From: an uncultured Acidimicrobiales bacterium
GTDB lineage: Bacteria > Actinomycetota > Acidimicrobiia > Acidimicrobiales > UBA10347
Length of the DNA stretch: 63,937 nt
Direction: 5' to 3'
Assembly (NCBI GenBank): GCA_937991435.1
Contig: CALKPY010000036.1
Location: 1 to 63,937, forward strand
Under the pieces are notes generated by a model. The model saw only the letters and a list, made by a program, of their open reading frames with translations. It was not told the DNA's origin and made no database searches. The translations under genes and the position numbers were made by a program. Shown here in pieces: positions 17,962 to 27,029 of the stretch (the stretch's first letter is position 1; the number at the start of each line of letters is the position of its first letter).

Positions 17962-18870
17962 ATGACGACCTTCAAGAACTATCGGGGCGCACAGCTCGTC
18001 CAGTTCGGCAAATCAGGCGCAGACGGCTGCCCCCTCGACGTCACCGAACCCGGCAACGCAATCATCCTCCCCGGCAAGATCGCCACCACAGGCGCCCTCA
18101 ACCAAAACCAGACCGACGAAACCATCACGTCGAACTGCGACGAGGACTACGTCGAAACCACCGACGACGCCAACATGGACATCACGTTCTGCGAGCTCAT
18201 CCGCCCGCAAGTCATGTCGTTCTTCACCGGACAACCCACCATCAACGCCAACGGCGTCATCTACGACCCCACCGACCCCGCAGCCGCACCCGTCACCAGC
18301 AGCGTCGACCTGACCACGCTGCTCGGCTCAGACGGCGCACCCGTCGCCGCTGACGAACCCATCGGCTGGGCAGGCACCCCGCTCGGCGCCGCAGGCAACT
18401 GCTGCCCCGGCGTGTCCGACGCCGCCAACTTCTACCTCCTCGTCAAGCGCTGCGTTCAGCGATGCGGAAACCGCAACCTGCTCTCGAGCACCGGCAACCC
18501 CGTCTACTCGTGCACGCTCCTCCCCAACATCACGTCCATGCGTGTCACGTCCGCGCCGATCGGCTGGGACGGCTCCGCAAGCGCCTACGACACCTGGACC
18601 GTCAACATCAAGTTGGGCAACGGCTCCCTGTCGTGCTTCGACCAGATGTTCCCCGGCTGGGATCCCGTCGGCGTCACCGGCCAGCCCGAGCCCGTCACGC
18701 CCTACGCCCAGTGGCTTACCGACATGGAGTTGCCGTTCGGTGCCCAGTGCACCTGCGCTCTCCTCGACACCTACGAAGACGCTGACGTCGCCATGCAGCC
18801 GAACACGATCCCCGACCCCGCTGGCGTCCCCAAGGCTCCGGTTAACGACGGAGTCCTCACCTCCGCTTAA
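17962..18870 (+). CDS. Candidate major tail protein
   Basis: 302 residues, ATG preceded by GGAGG (17946-17950) in a 98-base leader. The size, the N-terminal 'NYRGAQLVQFGKSGADG' strand region and the WDGSASAYDTWTVNIKLGNG segment are compatible with a tail tube protein. About 11 cysteines (GNCCPG, KRCVQRCGN, QCTCALL). The separate leader with a strong ribosome site suits an abundant structural protein. It lies before, not after, the neck genes, which is unusual; an alternative is another head or fibre component. Confidence 0.45.
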   Translation: MTTFKNYRGAQLVQFGKSGADGCPLDVTEPGNAIILPGKIATTGALNQNQTDETITSNCDEDYVETTDDANMDITFCELIRPQVMSFFTGQPTINANGVIYDPTDPAAAPVTSSVDLTTLLGSDGAPVAADEPIGWAGTPLGAAGNCCPGVSDAANFYLLVKRCVQRCGNRNLLSSTGNPVYSCTLLPNITSMRVTSAPIGWDGSASAYDTWTVNIKLGNGSLSCFDQMFPGWDPVGVTGQPEPVTPYAQWLTDMELPFGAQCTCALLDTYEDADVAMQPNTIPDPAGVPKAPVNDGVLTSA

Positions 18871-18901
18871 CGGAGCGCTCTCCTGCCCATAGGGAGGGCT
18901 C

Positions 18902-19786
18902 ATGCCTGCCGTATTTGAAACAACCTGCGAAGACTGCCCGGAACCGGCCCCATCCTCGATGGTGCCGGTCCCCGGCGGCTGCTGGTGGCGCAAACCCGAC
19001 TATTCGTGCTGCCCCGACGCGTGCGCCCTCGCCGAAACCGACCCGGCCAAACTAGCGCTACTCGAACAAGCCGCCGTCGAATTTTTGGCCGCAGCTTCCT
19101 ACAACCAGTACCCCGGTACCGGCTGTAAACGCCTGATCCGGCCGCCGCTGGAATGCTGCCGCTGCCCGCAATGCTGCTGCGGACCCGACTGGGGCGGTAA
19201 AGAACCTCTCCACATCGCTCCTGTTGGAGTGCATGTTGACCCGGAGTCGGTGAAACTCTGGGTTTGCGGCACCGAATCAGACAACACTGTTTCGCTGGTT
19301 CAGACTCCGAATGGCACCTATGCTGTGCCGTCGCAGATGTGGCCGCAAGGCCAGGACTACTCAGCCGACCCCCGCACCGTGCATGACTGTGACGGCTGTT
19401 GCGGCTGCGTGTGGGGCCTCGAGTTCTGCTGGTCCACACCTGAACCGCATTTGGCGACGCTGGCTCTTGAGGCGCTTGTCTGCCACATGCTCGCGGCTTG
19501 CGATGAGATGCATGAGTCGGATTGCGGTTGTAACACGAACGGTAAACCAGCGCCAGGCGCGGATTCCATGCAGATCGGCACTGTCACTATCACGTACAAC
19601 AAGCTTGCCAAGTCGTTGGCGTCATCCGGTTCTTATATCCGCACGAACATTGACGCGGTTGACCAGTTCCTGATTTTGGCGCCGCCACCGGAACCGGATT
19701 ACGGGAATATCGGGTTGGTTTCTCACGCGCCGGCGGATCCGTATGCGGACACGTTTGATGGCGGGATGTCCCAACAATGGCTCTAG
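18902..19786 (+). CDS. Head-to-tail adaptor-like protein, extremely Cys-rich
   Basis: 294 residues, ATG preceded by GGGAGGG. About 23 cysteines, including ECCRCPQCCCGPDW and HDCDGCCGCVWG. The order 'ALLEQAAVEFLAAASYNQYPG ... PL ... PVGVHVDPESVKLWV' followed by 'ALEALVCHMLAACD' and a C-terminal 'IRTNIDAVDQFLILA' resembles actinophage head-to-tail adaptors, which bind under the portal and are themselves fairly Cys-rich. Here the Cys content is extreme. Confidence 0.6.
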   Translation: MPAVFETTCEDCPEPAPSSMVPVPGGCWWRKPDYSCCPDACALAETDPAKLALLEQAAVEFLAAASYNQYPGTGCKRLIRPPLECCRCPQCCCGPDWGGKEPLHIAPVGVHVDPESVKLWVCGTESDNTVSLVQTPNGTYAVPSQMWPQGQDYSADPRTVHDCDGCCGCVWGLEFCWSTPEPHLATLALEALVCHMLAACDEMHESDCGCNTNGKPAPGADSMQIGTVTITYNKLAKSLASSGSYIRTNIDAVDQFLILAPPPEPDYGNIGLVSHAPADPYADTFDGGMSQQWL

Positions 19787-20304
19787 TGGGGTTTGACAAC
19801 TATCTGGCTGAAGTGTTGAAGGAAACAACTGACCGGATCGAAACTGAGATTGAACGTCCGCAATACCAGTCCGAACGGTTGACGTGGCGGCACAACGAAC
19901 CAAACCAGCCGTTCCCGCCTCATGAAGCGTTGAACGGCCTGACGTTCACTGAACCTTCCCGCACTGAAGCGTTATCGAAATCGGGTTGGGCTGCTGACGC
20001 GATCTACGGCCGCGTCAACCGGTTCATAGGGGACACGTGGTATCCGGGTGATCATCTTGGCTGCGAATGCGCGGAAGCGGTAAGCACCGTGAATGAATCT
20101 GTTGACGCCACATCAAACCGTGTGTCGGACAGCCGTTACCGTATTACTGGCGTCATTGATTCTGACGGTCCGGCGCCTACTCAGGTGCCGGGGGTCCCCG
20201 CCTCGATTAACGCTCGGCTCCAACAGTTTCTGCGGAACGAGATCGATGCTGAGATTGACGACGGCACGCTTGTCCGCCAAGCGTTAGCGCGGGCGGGCTT
20301 CTAA
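19777..20304 (+). CDS. Neck protein with MuF-like fragment
   Basis: 175 residues overlapping the end of the adaptor gene by 10 bases. Central segment PFPPHEALNGLTFTEPSRTE, ending in TWYPGDHLGCECAEAV, resembles the C-terminal MuF motif (alnG-x-F ... H-x-GC-x-C) seen in the 906 product. Flanking regions are helical. Position between adaptor and terminator suggests a head-tail stopper or connector role; the MuF resemblance is an inference from a short motif. Confidence 0.5.
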   Translation: MALVGFDNYLAEVLKETTDRIETEIERPQYQSERLTWRHNEPNQPFPPHEALNGLTFTEPSRTEALSKSGWAADAIYGRVNRFIGDTWYPGDHLGCECAEAVSTVNESVDATSNRVSDSRYRITGVIDSDGPAPTQVPGVPASINARLQQFLRNEIDAEIDDGTLVRQALARAGF

Positions 20305-20840
20305 TGGCCGCCACAACAACCACTGAAGAGGAAACAGCGTGGTGGGATTACGAACCCACCTGCGACGGCAAAGAATGGGTAGACGACTGGCTCGTCGCCG
20401 TCCGAGACATCCTCTGTCAATGCCTCGAAGACTGCGGCATCCCCGCCCCGGACACGAAATGCATCGGCGTGTGTCCACCTGTCAACGACGACAACTTGGC
20501 GGCGAACGGCTGCTGTAACCGCATCGACGTGTGGCCCGGACAGTCCGTCATCCGTTTCCAACGTGGCGCGTGTGACATCCCGATCCCGACGTTGGTTGTC
20601 AACTTCCGTCTCCTCCGCTGCAAAGTGAATTGGGAAGCCTGTTCGGATGAGCACGCCGAAAAAATCCGGAAAGCGTTGAACCGCGAAGTGGCGGTCATTA
20701 CCGAGTGTGTCCCCATGAAACTGTGCGAACACACATGCTGCGACGGCGGACTCGAAACCCAGAACGTCGTCATCAACCGCGTCTGCTCCCCATGCGTCGG
20801 TATCGAGGGTTCGTTCCAGCTGAGTCGCGCGGGTTTGTAG
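20304..20840 (+). CDS. Tail terminator-like neck protein, Cys-rich
   Basis: 178 residues; ATG shares one base with the previous TAA. About 17 cysteines. The pattern GCCNRIDVWPGQSV, then TLVVNFRLLRC and a helix with REVAVITECVPMKLCEHTCC, fits actinophage tail terminator or head-tail joining proteins, which carry a Cys-containing strand and the 'v-x-f-x-l-x-RC' core. It is expected to cap the tail tube at the neck. Confidence 0.5.
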   Translation: MAATTTTEEETAWWDYEPTCDGKEWVDDWLVAVRDILCQCLEDCGIPAPDTKCIGVCPPVNDDNLAANGCCNRIDVWPGQSVIRFQRGACDIPIPTLVVNFRLLRCKVNWEACSDEHAEKIRKALNREVAVITECVPMKLCEHTCCDGGLETQNVVINRVCSPCVGIEGSFQLSRAGL

Positions 20841-20851
20841 CATGACCGTCC

Positions 20852-21247
20852 ATGGCCGAGCGAACCAGCAAATCAACCAAAGCCGACGACGAAAACGTCC
20901 TACCCATCCACCGCGATCTCGGGACGTTCGTCGGCACCCAAGCCGACGCCCTACCCGCGTCGGAATTCGTGTACAAAACCGCGAAATCCGAGACGGTGTT
21001 GAGGTTCGACGAAATCAGTCAGGGCATGGCGTACATCCGCCGGCTGAACGTGTCGAAAGTGACAGCGTTCGACCAGGCTCGACGGTTGTTGGACGAAACG
21101 TCGCACACACAGTTGTTGCTGCTGCTCGGCGACCCCGAAGAGAAGGTCGACCCGTACGACCCGATCTGGGAAGCCCGCGCGGTGGAGCATTTGACTCCGG
21201 AGGGCGTAGACGACCCTTTCGGTTCCGGCGGGTCTTCCGGCTCGTAG
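20852..21247 (+). CDS. Tail assembly chaperone (G-type, unshifted product)
   Basis: 131 residues. It lies directly upstream of the tape measure, has no Cys, and its C-terminus contains a slippery heptamer, the hallmark of the G/GT chaperone pair in siphoviruses. The body (LRFDEISQGMAYIRRLNVSKVTAFDQARRLL) is helical. The unshifted product ends at TAG 21245-21247 after a Gly/Ser tail. Confidence 0.75.
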   Translation: MAERTSKSTKADDENVLPIHRDLGTFVGTQADALPASEFVYKTAKSETVLRFDEISQGMAYIRRLNVSKVTAFDQARRLLDETSHTQLLLLLGDPEEKVDPYDPIWEARAVEHLTPEGVDDPFGSGGSSGS

Positions 21248-21597
21248 CTTCTGACCCGTACCGGTGGCGTCTCCGCCTCGGTAAGTTCGGTATCCAAACG
21301 AAGAACGCTGATGAAATGGCGTTGTATGTCGACGCGTGGATGCGTGAACAGTTGGCGTATGACGAAGAGTCCGGTTCGGCTTTCGAAGTGACGGAAGACT
21401 GGGACGAATACTTGGATGGCGTGGCGACGTTGAAGTCTCTGTCTGAGCGGAACGCGAAACTGGCGGCGTGGCGCAACTCTGACAGTAAGGATCGTGGTCC
21501 GAAACCGGCGCGTTCAAGTCTTGCTGATGAGGATGAGATGGCGCGTCTGTTGGATATGACGGCGATGTTGAATCCTGGGATGCGGGTGGGGTCATGA
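20852..21597 (+). CDS. Tail assembly chaperone frameshift fusion (GT-type)
   Basis: Frameshift product: 123 residues in frame, slip at 21214-21220, then 125 residues in the -1 frame starting RFRRVFRLVASDPYRWRL and ending MLNPGMRVGS; about 248 residues. The extension contains YVDAWMREQLAYDEESGSA and a charged C-terminus. The stop overlaps the tape measure ATG (ATGA). The pair is expected to coat and deliver the tape measure during tail assembly and to be absent from the virion. Confidence 0.8.
21214..21220 (+). promoter_or_regulatory. -1 ribosomal frameshift site C CCT TTC
   Basis: A perfect X XXY YYZ heptamer (C CCT TTC) in the zero frame of the chaperone gene, codons 122-123. Slipping back one base re-pairs CCC and TTT, and translation continues in the frame that stays open to 21597. 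Confidence 0.85.
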
Positions 21598-24500
21598 CGG
21601 ATTTCAGGTCGACGGTCACGCTTGATGTCGAGTTGGATGGTGTTGAGGAAGCTGAGCGGAAGCTTGGCGGCATTGCTGATGATGAGACTCTCAGCGTCGG
21701 GATAGATGTTGACCGGCGTTCTGAGGCTCGTGTCCGTAACAAGTTGGAGTCGTTGACGAAGGATCAGACGGTTGATCTGAAGTTCGACATTGACCTGTCC
21801 GAACAAGACATTGATTCCGAGATCAGGGAAATCAACCGGCAGCTTGACGCTCTCAAACGCGTCGAAATAGACCCGCTGTCCACCCTGGAGCGGCGCGCGG
21901 GAGCAGTCGCCCGATCTGGTGATCTGCGCCGGATCCGTGACGACCTTGAAAGCCTGGACCGGAACGTTGAGGGCCGTTTCACAGTCGATTCACGCGAGCT
22001 CGACAGAGTCATCCGCGACGTCCGCGACATCGACAACTCCGTCATTGATCTGCGTGTCGACGTTGACGGAGCGAACCAGCTCAACGGCCTCAACAACAAC
22101 TTCCGTAACGCAGCAGCCGGCGTCCTCGGAGGCATCGGAATCGCTGAAGGCTTCCAGTTCGCCACACGCAACATCCTCAGCGCTGTCGACGCCACCAGAG
22201 ACCTAGCCACAGCGCAAGGACTCGTTGAACGCGTTTTCGGGACAGCTTCCGGCGAAGCGCTCCGGTTCGGAGAAACCGCAGCCGACGCATACGGGCTGTC
22301 AAACCGTGCAGCGTTGGAATATCAAGGACGTCTCGGCCAACTCATCCAAGCCCAAGGCGTCGCACGAGACGACGCCCTCGAATTCTCCCAAGTCTATATC
22401 GGGTTAGCTGCCGATCTCGCATCCGTCACCCCTGGCACGAACACCGAGCAAGCCATTGAGGCGATCGGCGCCGCGGCGCGAGGCGAGTTCGACTCGCTTG
22501 AACAGTTCTCCATCAAAATCAACCAGGCGACGGTCAACCAACGCGCCTTGCAGATCCAACAGGAATCAGGCGGGTCTGTCACTGCTCAGGCAGCGCAGGC
22601 GCAAGCCTTGTATGCGGAGATTCTTGACCGTTCCAGGTTCGCTCAGGGCGGTTTCAACGATGCCGTGCAGAACGGCGACGGTGCAATCACGCAGGCCACT
22701 GCTGCGTTGGAAGACGCTCGAGCTGAGATCGGCCGCGACCTGTTGCCAGTGGTTATTGAACTGGCTTCAGCGTTCTCTGAGGATGTGTTGCCTGCTGTTG
22801 TCGCTTTGAGCCCTGCGCTTGTGACTGCAGTCAGCGCTGTTGGTGACACAACTCAATCAGTCCGTGAGCTTGTCGATACTGCTACAGCTGGCGCTGACAT
22901 TGTTGACCAGCTTGGTATCGCTCTCATCAATCTGCCTGGTTTGGACGGCGACAGTTTCAACACCGGTGTGTCGAATCTGGCGAACCCTTTTTCGAACCAG
23001 TTGACCACTGACGATTTCTCGAACACGGCGTCAGCCGCTAACGACGTCATCGCTGGTCTTGTTCCGACGTTGGAGGAGGCGCAGCGGGCGGCGCGTGGTA
23101 CGGGTTCGGAGTTTGATTCGTTTGAGCGTCGGCTTGCTGGGACTACGTCGCAGGTTCGGGAATCGAACCGCGATTTTGATGAAGCGGTCCGTGCTTATGA
23201 GGCGAGTGGGCAGGCTACTGAGACAGCGGCGGAAGCTGTTGAGGTTCTGACTCGTGCTTTGGCTGATGGCACGATTTCGTCTGAGGAGTTCGCTGCTGCT
23301 AGCGAACTGACCGGGCTGGGTATCAGCGATCTGATTGAGCTTGCTCCGCAAGCCGAGGCCGCTGTGACGGCTCAAGCCGAAGCCACAAGGGCCGCGGCGC
23401 AGGAGTTCACGGAGGCAGCTGTTGCGTACGCAAACGCAACACCAACCATCACCGAAGCGTTCTCAGGGCTGGACGAAGACGACGGGCTGGACGAGTTCTT
23501 CGCTAATCAGCGCGCAGCGATTGACGAGCAGCTCGCGTTCTTTGACAACATTGACATTCTGTTCGCGAACGGCGCGGACAACCTGGCCACCGCACTCCTG
23601 GAAGGTTTCAACGACGGCGACACGGCTTCTGCCGCACGCCTCGCAGCGGAAGCTGTCACTACCGGGTTTGATGACGGGTTCGGTGTTGTCGAGATCGTGC
23701 AGGAAGATCTGGACCTTGCTGACGCTGAACTGGCAGAACGCCGGTTGGACGCGTTCCAAGTGTTCGACGGGTTCAATACCGACGGCGAAGTGTTCAGCCC
23801 GATTACGGAGTTCGCGAACCAGCAGGTTGAGGGAGCTAACGCTATTTTCGGGGCGGCTGGAGAGTTAGCTGCTGAGAGCTACACGTCGAGCTTGAATGCT
23901 GCGTTGGCGTCTGCGGACATCGACATTTTCGGTACTGGTGGGGATCAGGCGTTGAACGCCGCGGCTGATGGCCTGATCACTGACGCGAACGTGCAACTCT
24001 CCGAGTTCTCACCCGGCACAGAAATACAGGCGCAGGTCGACGCGATCGTTATTGACAACACCGTCCCCGTCGAACAGATCACAGCGACGACCGACGCCAT
24101 GGAACTCGAGATAAGCGACTCGTTCGACCCAGCCACCGAATTCCAAACCGGTTTGGACGAAGTCACACTCGATTTCACATCCGTCACGGACGCTGCCCGC
24201 TCGGGCGGTGTCGCCGCAGGGCAAGCCATCGGTGACGGCATGCGAGACGGCATCGCGTCCACCACCGCTCGTGTAGCAGCGCAAGCACGGAACCTGGCCA
24301 GGGCTGCGGCGCGGGCGATCCGTTTCGAACTCGACATCAACTCCCCATCCCGCGTCACCGAAGGGTTGGGCCGTAACACGGGTGAGGGGTTCGCTTTGGG
24401 GCTACTCAACCAGGTTGGGAACGTGTCTCAGGCTGCTCGGGCGAACGCTCAGGCCGCGCAGGCTGCGTTGAACACGCCGGGGTTGCAGGGTTTCGGCGGC

Positions 24501-24638
24501 GGCGGGAGTGTCGTGAACAATTCGCAGCGGTTCGGGGACATCAACGTGAACGTGTCGGCCGCGGACGGGGCGCCTGCTCAGGTCGCAGGCCGTTCTTACG
24601 GTTACGCGATCCGCCGGCAGCTCGGCAGACGGAACTAG
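21594..24638 (+). CDS. Tail tape measure protein
   Basis: 1014 residues, overlapping the chaperone stop by ATGA. N-terminal 150 residues are highly charged coiled coil (LESLTKDQTVDLKFDIDLS). Residues ~190-330 carry the tape-measure core (AVDATRDLATAQGLVERVFG, ALEYQGRLGQLIQAQGVARD, VYIGLAADLASV). The rest is long Ala/Glu-rich helix, with a RFELDINSPSRVTEGLGRN motif near the C-terminus that recurs in tape measures. I see no cysteine in the whole protein, in contrast to its neighbours. At about 1.5 angstrom per residue the tail would be near 150 nm. Confidence 0.9.
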   Translation: MTDFRSTVTLDVELDGVEEAERKLGGIADDETLSVGIDVDRRSEARVRNKLESLTKDQTVDLKFDIDLSEQDIDSEIREINRQLDALKRVEIDPLSTLERRAGAVARSGDLRRIRDDLESLDRNVEGRFTVDSRELDRVIRDVRDIDNSVIDLRVDVDGANQLNGLNNNFRNAAAGVLGGIGIAEGFQFATRNILSAVDATRDLATAQGLVERVFGTASGEALRFGETAADAYGLSNRAALEYQGRLGQLIQAQGVARDDALEFSQVYIGLAADLASVTPGTNTEQAIEAIGAAARGEFDSLEQFSIKINQATVNQRALQIQQESGGSVTAQAAQAQALYAEILDRSRFAQGGFNDAVQNGDGAITQATAALEDARAEIGRDLLPVVIELASAFSEDVLPAVVALSPALVTAVSAVGDTTQSVRELVDTATAGADIVDQLGIALINLPGLDGDSFNTGVSNLANPFSNQLTTDDFSNTASAANDVIAGLVPTLEEAQRAARGTGSEFDSFERRLAGTTSQVRESNRDFDEAVRAYEASGQATETAAEAVEVLTRALADGTISSEEFAAASELTGLGISDLIELAPQAEAAVTAQAEATRAAAQEFTEAAVAYANATPTITEAFSGLDEDDGLDEFFANQRAAIDEQLAFFDNIDILFANGADNLATALLEGFNDGDTASAARLAAEAVTTGFDDGFGVVEIVQEDLDLADAELAERRLDAFQVFDGFNTDGEVFSPITEFANQQVEGANAIFGAAGELAAESYTSSLNAALASADIDIFGTGGDQALNAAADGLITDANVQLSEFSPGTEIQAQVDAIVIDNTVPVEQITATTDAMELEISDSFDPATEFQTGLDEVTLDFTSVTDAARSGGVAAGQAIGDGMRDGIASTTARVAAQARNLARAAARAIRFELDINSPSRVTEGLGRNTGEGFALGLLNQVGNVSQAARANAQAAQAALNTPGLQGFGGGGSVVNNSQRFGDINVNVSAADGAPAQVAGRSYGYAIRRQLGRRN

Positions 24639-24642
24639 TCTT

Positions 24643-25809
24643 ATGCGCCTACTCAACCACCTCGCAACTATTGACGGTTGCCAACTGATCGACGGGTGCC
24701 GCGACCGCATCTATAGCCCATACGTGCCTGGTGTTCGCCGCTCCACCACCGGCAACGTGTGTGAGACGTGCTGTTGTGAAGCACTCACATCGGTTTGTGA
24801 CATCACTGTCGATAAGGATCAGGTGCACCCGTTCTGGCGGGACGGGTCGGACACGATGGAAGGGTTCTACGGGTTCCAAGCGGAAACCGTGGACTACAAC
24901 ACCGCGCCAGGCGGCACTGCCGGTGTGTTGACGGTGTTCGGTCGTTTCCGTGCCGATAACCTCTCGAGTTTGGCGAAAGGCATGCAGCTTTATCGCCGAA
25001 CACTGGACACCGAATGCGGCGACTGCCTGAAAGGGTCGACGTTGCGTGTCGCTGATCATTGTCCCGGTGATTGTGTGGACGGCTGTACCGGCTGGTTGAA
25101 CTTGCACGGCATGACGTTGTCTGGGTGGAGCGAAGTGGACGACGGTACCCGTACGGGTTGTGTGCAGCCGGTGGCGTTGACGTGGCAGACACGCTGCCCG
25201 ACCGGGTACCGCGAAACGTGCCGCGGGACGATCAGTCTTGACGGCGGGAACGAACTGGACTGCGGCCTATCAGTCTGTACCCCGATTCCGGGTGATGATT
25301 GTGAACCTTGCGATGCGACTGTGATCCCTTCGCAGCCTCGCGTGTATAGGGGTTGTTGGTGCCGTCCGGTGTATCAGACTGCTGCTGGGTGTCGGATCAC
25401 TCCGCCTGTGTCGTGTGGTTCGGATGTGGCACTCGCCCTCCAAGTGAAAGCGTCTAACGGATCTGTTAGTAACCTTCGCGCTGTGGTGTGGCGGACATCG
25501 CCAGGCTGGCCCGGACCATGGACCTACCCCGGACGGGCCCATTACAACCAGTTCACCCCCGCCGCAGACCTGCGAATCAACCATCTAGACACAGGCGACA
25601 CCGCCACCCTCACCCCATGGGACGGCGCGTCACGCACCTGCGGCCCGAACACCCGCCGCGACGGCGTAGAAGGCCCGCTCGGCACACCAGTCACAATCCC
25701 CACCGCCCAAGTAGGCGAAGAGATCGCTGTGGTCCTCTACGGTGACACCGCCCAAAACCTGGCCGGTGTCACCCTTGAATGGGTCGCGTACGAAACCATC
25801 AAACTATGA
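24643..25809 (+). CDS. Distal tail (minor tail) protein, Cys-rich
   Basis: 388 residues, starting 4 bases after the tape measure. The N-terminus CQLIDGCRDRIYSPYVPGVRR and the position fit the first minor tail protein (Dit-like ring). About 24 cysteines, including CETCCCEA and CGDCLKG. The C-terminal ~150 residues (SDVALALQVKASNGSVSNL onward) look like a carbohydrate-binding-type beta sandwich. Overlaps the next gene by ATGA. Confidence 0.6.
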   Translation: MRLLNHLATIDGCQLIDGCRDRIYSPYVPGVRRSTTGNVCETCCCEALTSVCDITVDKDQVHPFWRDGSDTMEGFYGFQAETVDYNTAPGGTAGVLTVFGRFRADNLSSLAKGMQLYRRTLDTECGDCLKGSTLRVADHCPGDCVDGCTGWLNLHGMTLSGWSEVDDGTRTGCVQPVALTWQTRCPTGYRETCRGTISLDGGNELDCGLSVCTPIPGDDCEPCDATVIPSQPRVYRGCWCRPVYQTAAGCRITPPVSCGSDVALALQVKASNGSVSNLRAVVWRTSPGWPGPWTYPGRAHYNQFTPAADLRINHLDTGDTATLTPWDGASRTCGPNTRRDGVEGPLGTPVTIPTAQVGEEIAVVLYGDTAQNLAGVTLEWVAYETIKL

Positions 25810-26846
25810 GCCAGTGCACAGCGTTCGGATGCGGCACCCTGATGGTCACGTTCTCCGAACCAGACGGTGCACCCATCTGCGGCCCAGCACTCCCCGTCAC
25901 CCGCATTCGTGGCGAATACACAACCGACGACACCAGCTTCGCCCAAGTGGAAATCGAGGGCACATGCTGTGACATTTGCCCCGACCTACGCCCGCTCTAC
26001 CACGAAATCAACATTTGGCGCGACGGACAACGAGTCTGGTGGGGACCTATCCCGCCATCCGGCATTTTCACTGCTGAGGGGTTGACGATTGTTGAGGCGG
26101 CTGACCGGTCGTTCTGGCATCTGAACCAGCGTGAACCCAACACCACGAACCAGACCGGGCAGCCTGAAACGTTGGCGAACCAGATGTGGGAACACATCGA
26201 CCCGGACCACCCCGGACAAGCCCCCGCCTTCATCACAACCAACGCCGATTTCACCGCCGACATTGAAACCGTGCAAGGTGAAGAAACGTTTCGGGCGTAC
26301 GAGATTTTGGCTCGTGACGCTATCGACTGGTCCACCATCGGAGACCGCACCTATATTGGTGCGCCACACATCGACCCCGGCCTGCCGATCCTCGAGCTGT
26401 CCGACGCGACGCTTGTAGGGTCCGCAGGCCGCGGTTTCACCGGTACCGGCATCACCTCAGCTTCCATCCTTAGCAGCGATGAGGATGGTGAGGATGTGGA
26501 GATTCGTGGTGAGGTTGATGCTGGGGTTGTGCCTTGGACGTTGCACACGTCTGAGAACGATTCGGCTGTTGTTGAGCCGGGGATTGCTGCTGCTGCGTTG
26601 TTGGATCCGTTCCCGCAGCGTTCCCTCGTCGTTGACGCAGCGCAACTGTCTGACATCGCCGGCGAATGCGACCTGACACGGCTCATCCCCGGACGTCGCG
26701 TGCTCGTCTCCGACAGCTGCGGCGGCGAATCGTCCGACCAAATCATCGAGTCCGTAGCGTTCGAATGGGTCAGGGGCGAAGACGGCAACCCGGACGAAGA
26801 ATACGTGTCCATCGGCACGATAGCGCCCAGTACCGCACTGTTCTAG
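25806..26846 (+). CDS. Minor tail protein (baseplate hub-like)
   Basis: 346 residues from the ATG inside the previous stop; an in-frame upstream start at 25779 lies in coding sequence. Segment PLYHEINIWRDGQRVWWGPI followed by IVEAADRSFWHLNQREPNT resembles the N-terminal 'bivalent' domain of actinophage minor tail proteins that form the tail hub ('i-x-W-R-dG-x-vW-xGpi'). Residues ~130-180 are a helical patch (ETFRAYEILARDAIDWSTIG). Confidence 0.6.
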   Translation: MSQCTAFGCGTLMVTFSEPDGAPICGPALPVTRIRGEYTTDDTSFAQVEIEGTCCDICPDLRPLYHEINIWRDGQRVWWGPIPPSGIFTAEGLTIVEAADRSFWHLNQREPNTTNQTGQPETLANQMWEHIDPDHPGQAPAFITTNADFTADIETVQGEETFRAYEILARDAIDWSTIGDRTYIGAPHIDPGLPILELSDATLVGSAGRGFTGTGITSASILSSDEDGEDVEIRGEVDAGVVPWTLHTSENDSAVVEPGIAAAALLDPFPQRSLVVDAAQLSDIAGECDLTRLIPGRRVLVSDSCGGESSDQIIESVAFEWVRGEDGNPDEEYVSIGTIAPSTALF

Positions 26847-26873
26847 GTCACACAGCGTCCGTACCGTTGGGTT

Positions 26874-27029
26874 GTGGTCGATCATTTCCGCCAAACCGGC
26901 GACCCCGAACTAGACCGGATTCTCGCCGCGCGCTACCAGGCGCGCAACGCCCGCATCCAAGCGCGCCAGGAACGATCCGCCTCGCGCCGAATCGCAGCAC
27001 TCGAAGCCCAACTAGCCGGAGCGAACTAA
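26874..27029 (+). CDS. Small Arg/Ala-rich helical protein
   Basis: 51 residues from GTG (MVDHFRQTGDPELDRILAAR start), stop one base before the next ATG. Very basic amphipathic helix (RNARIQARQERSASRRIAAL). It fills what would be the only gap in the tail operon. Coding potential is supported by the tight spacing; function unknown, perhaps a tail coiled-coil accessory. Confidence 0.5.
   Translation: MVDHFRQTGDPELDRILAARYQARNARIQARQERSASRRIAALEAQLAGAN

Noticed and set aside
20842-21597. Independent gene in the -1 frame
   Set aside because: Its N-terminal part is Arg-rich shadow of the chaperone gene; only the part after the slippery site is coding.
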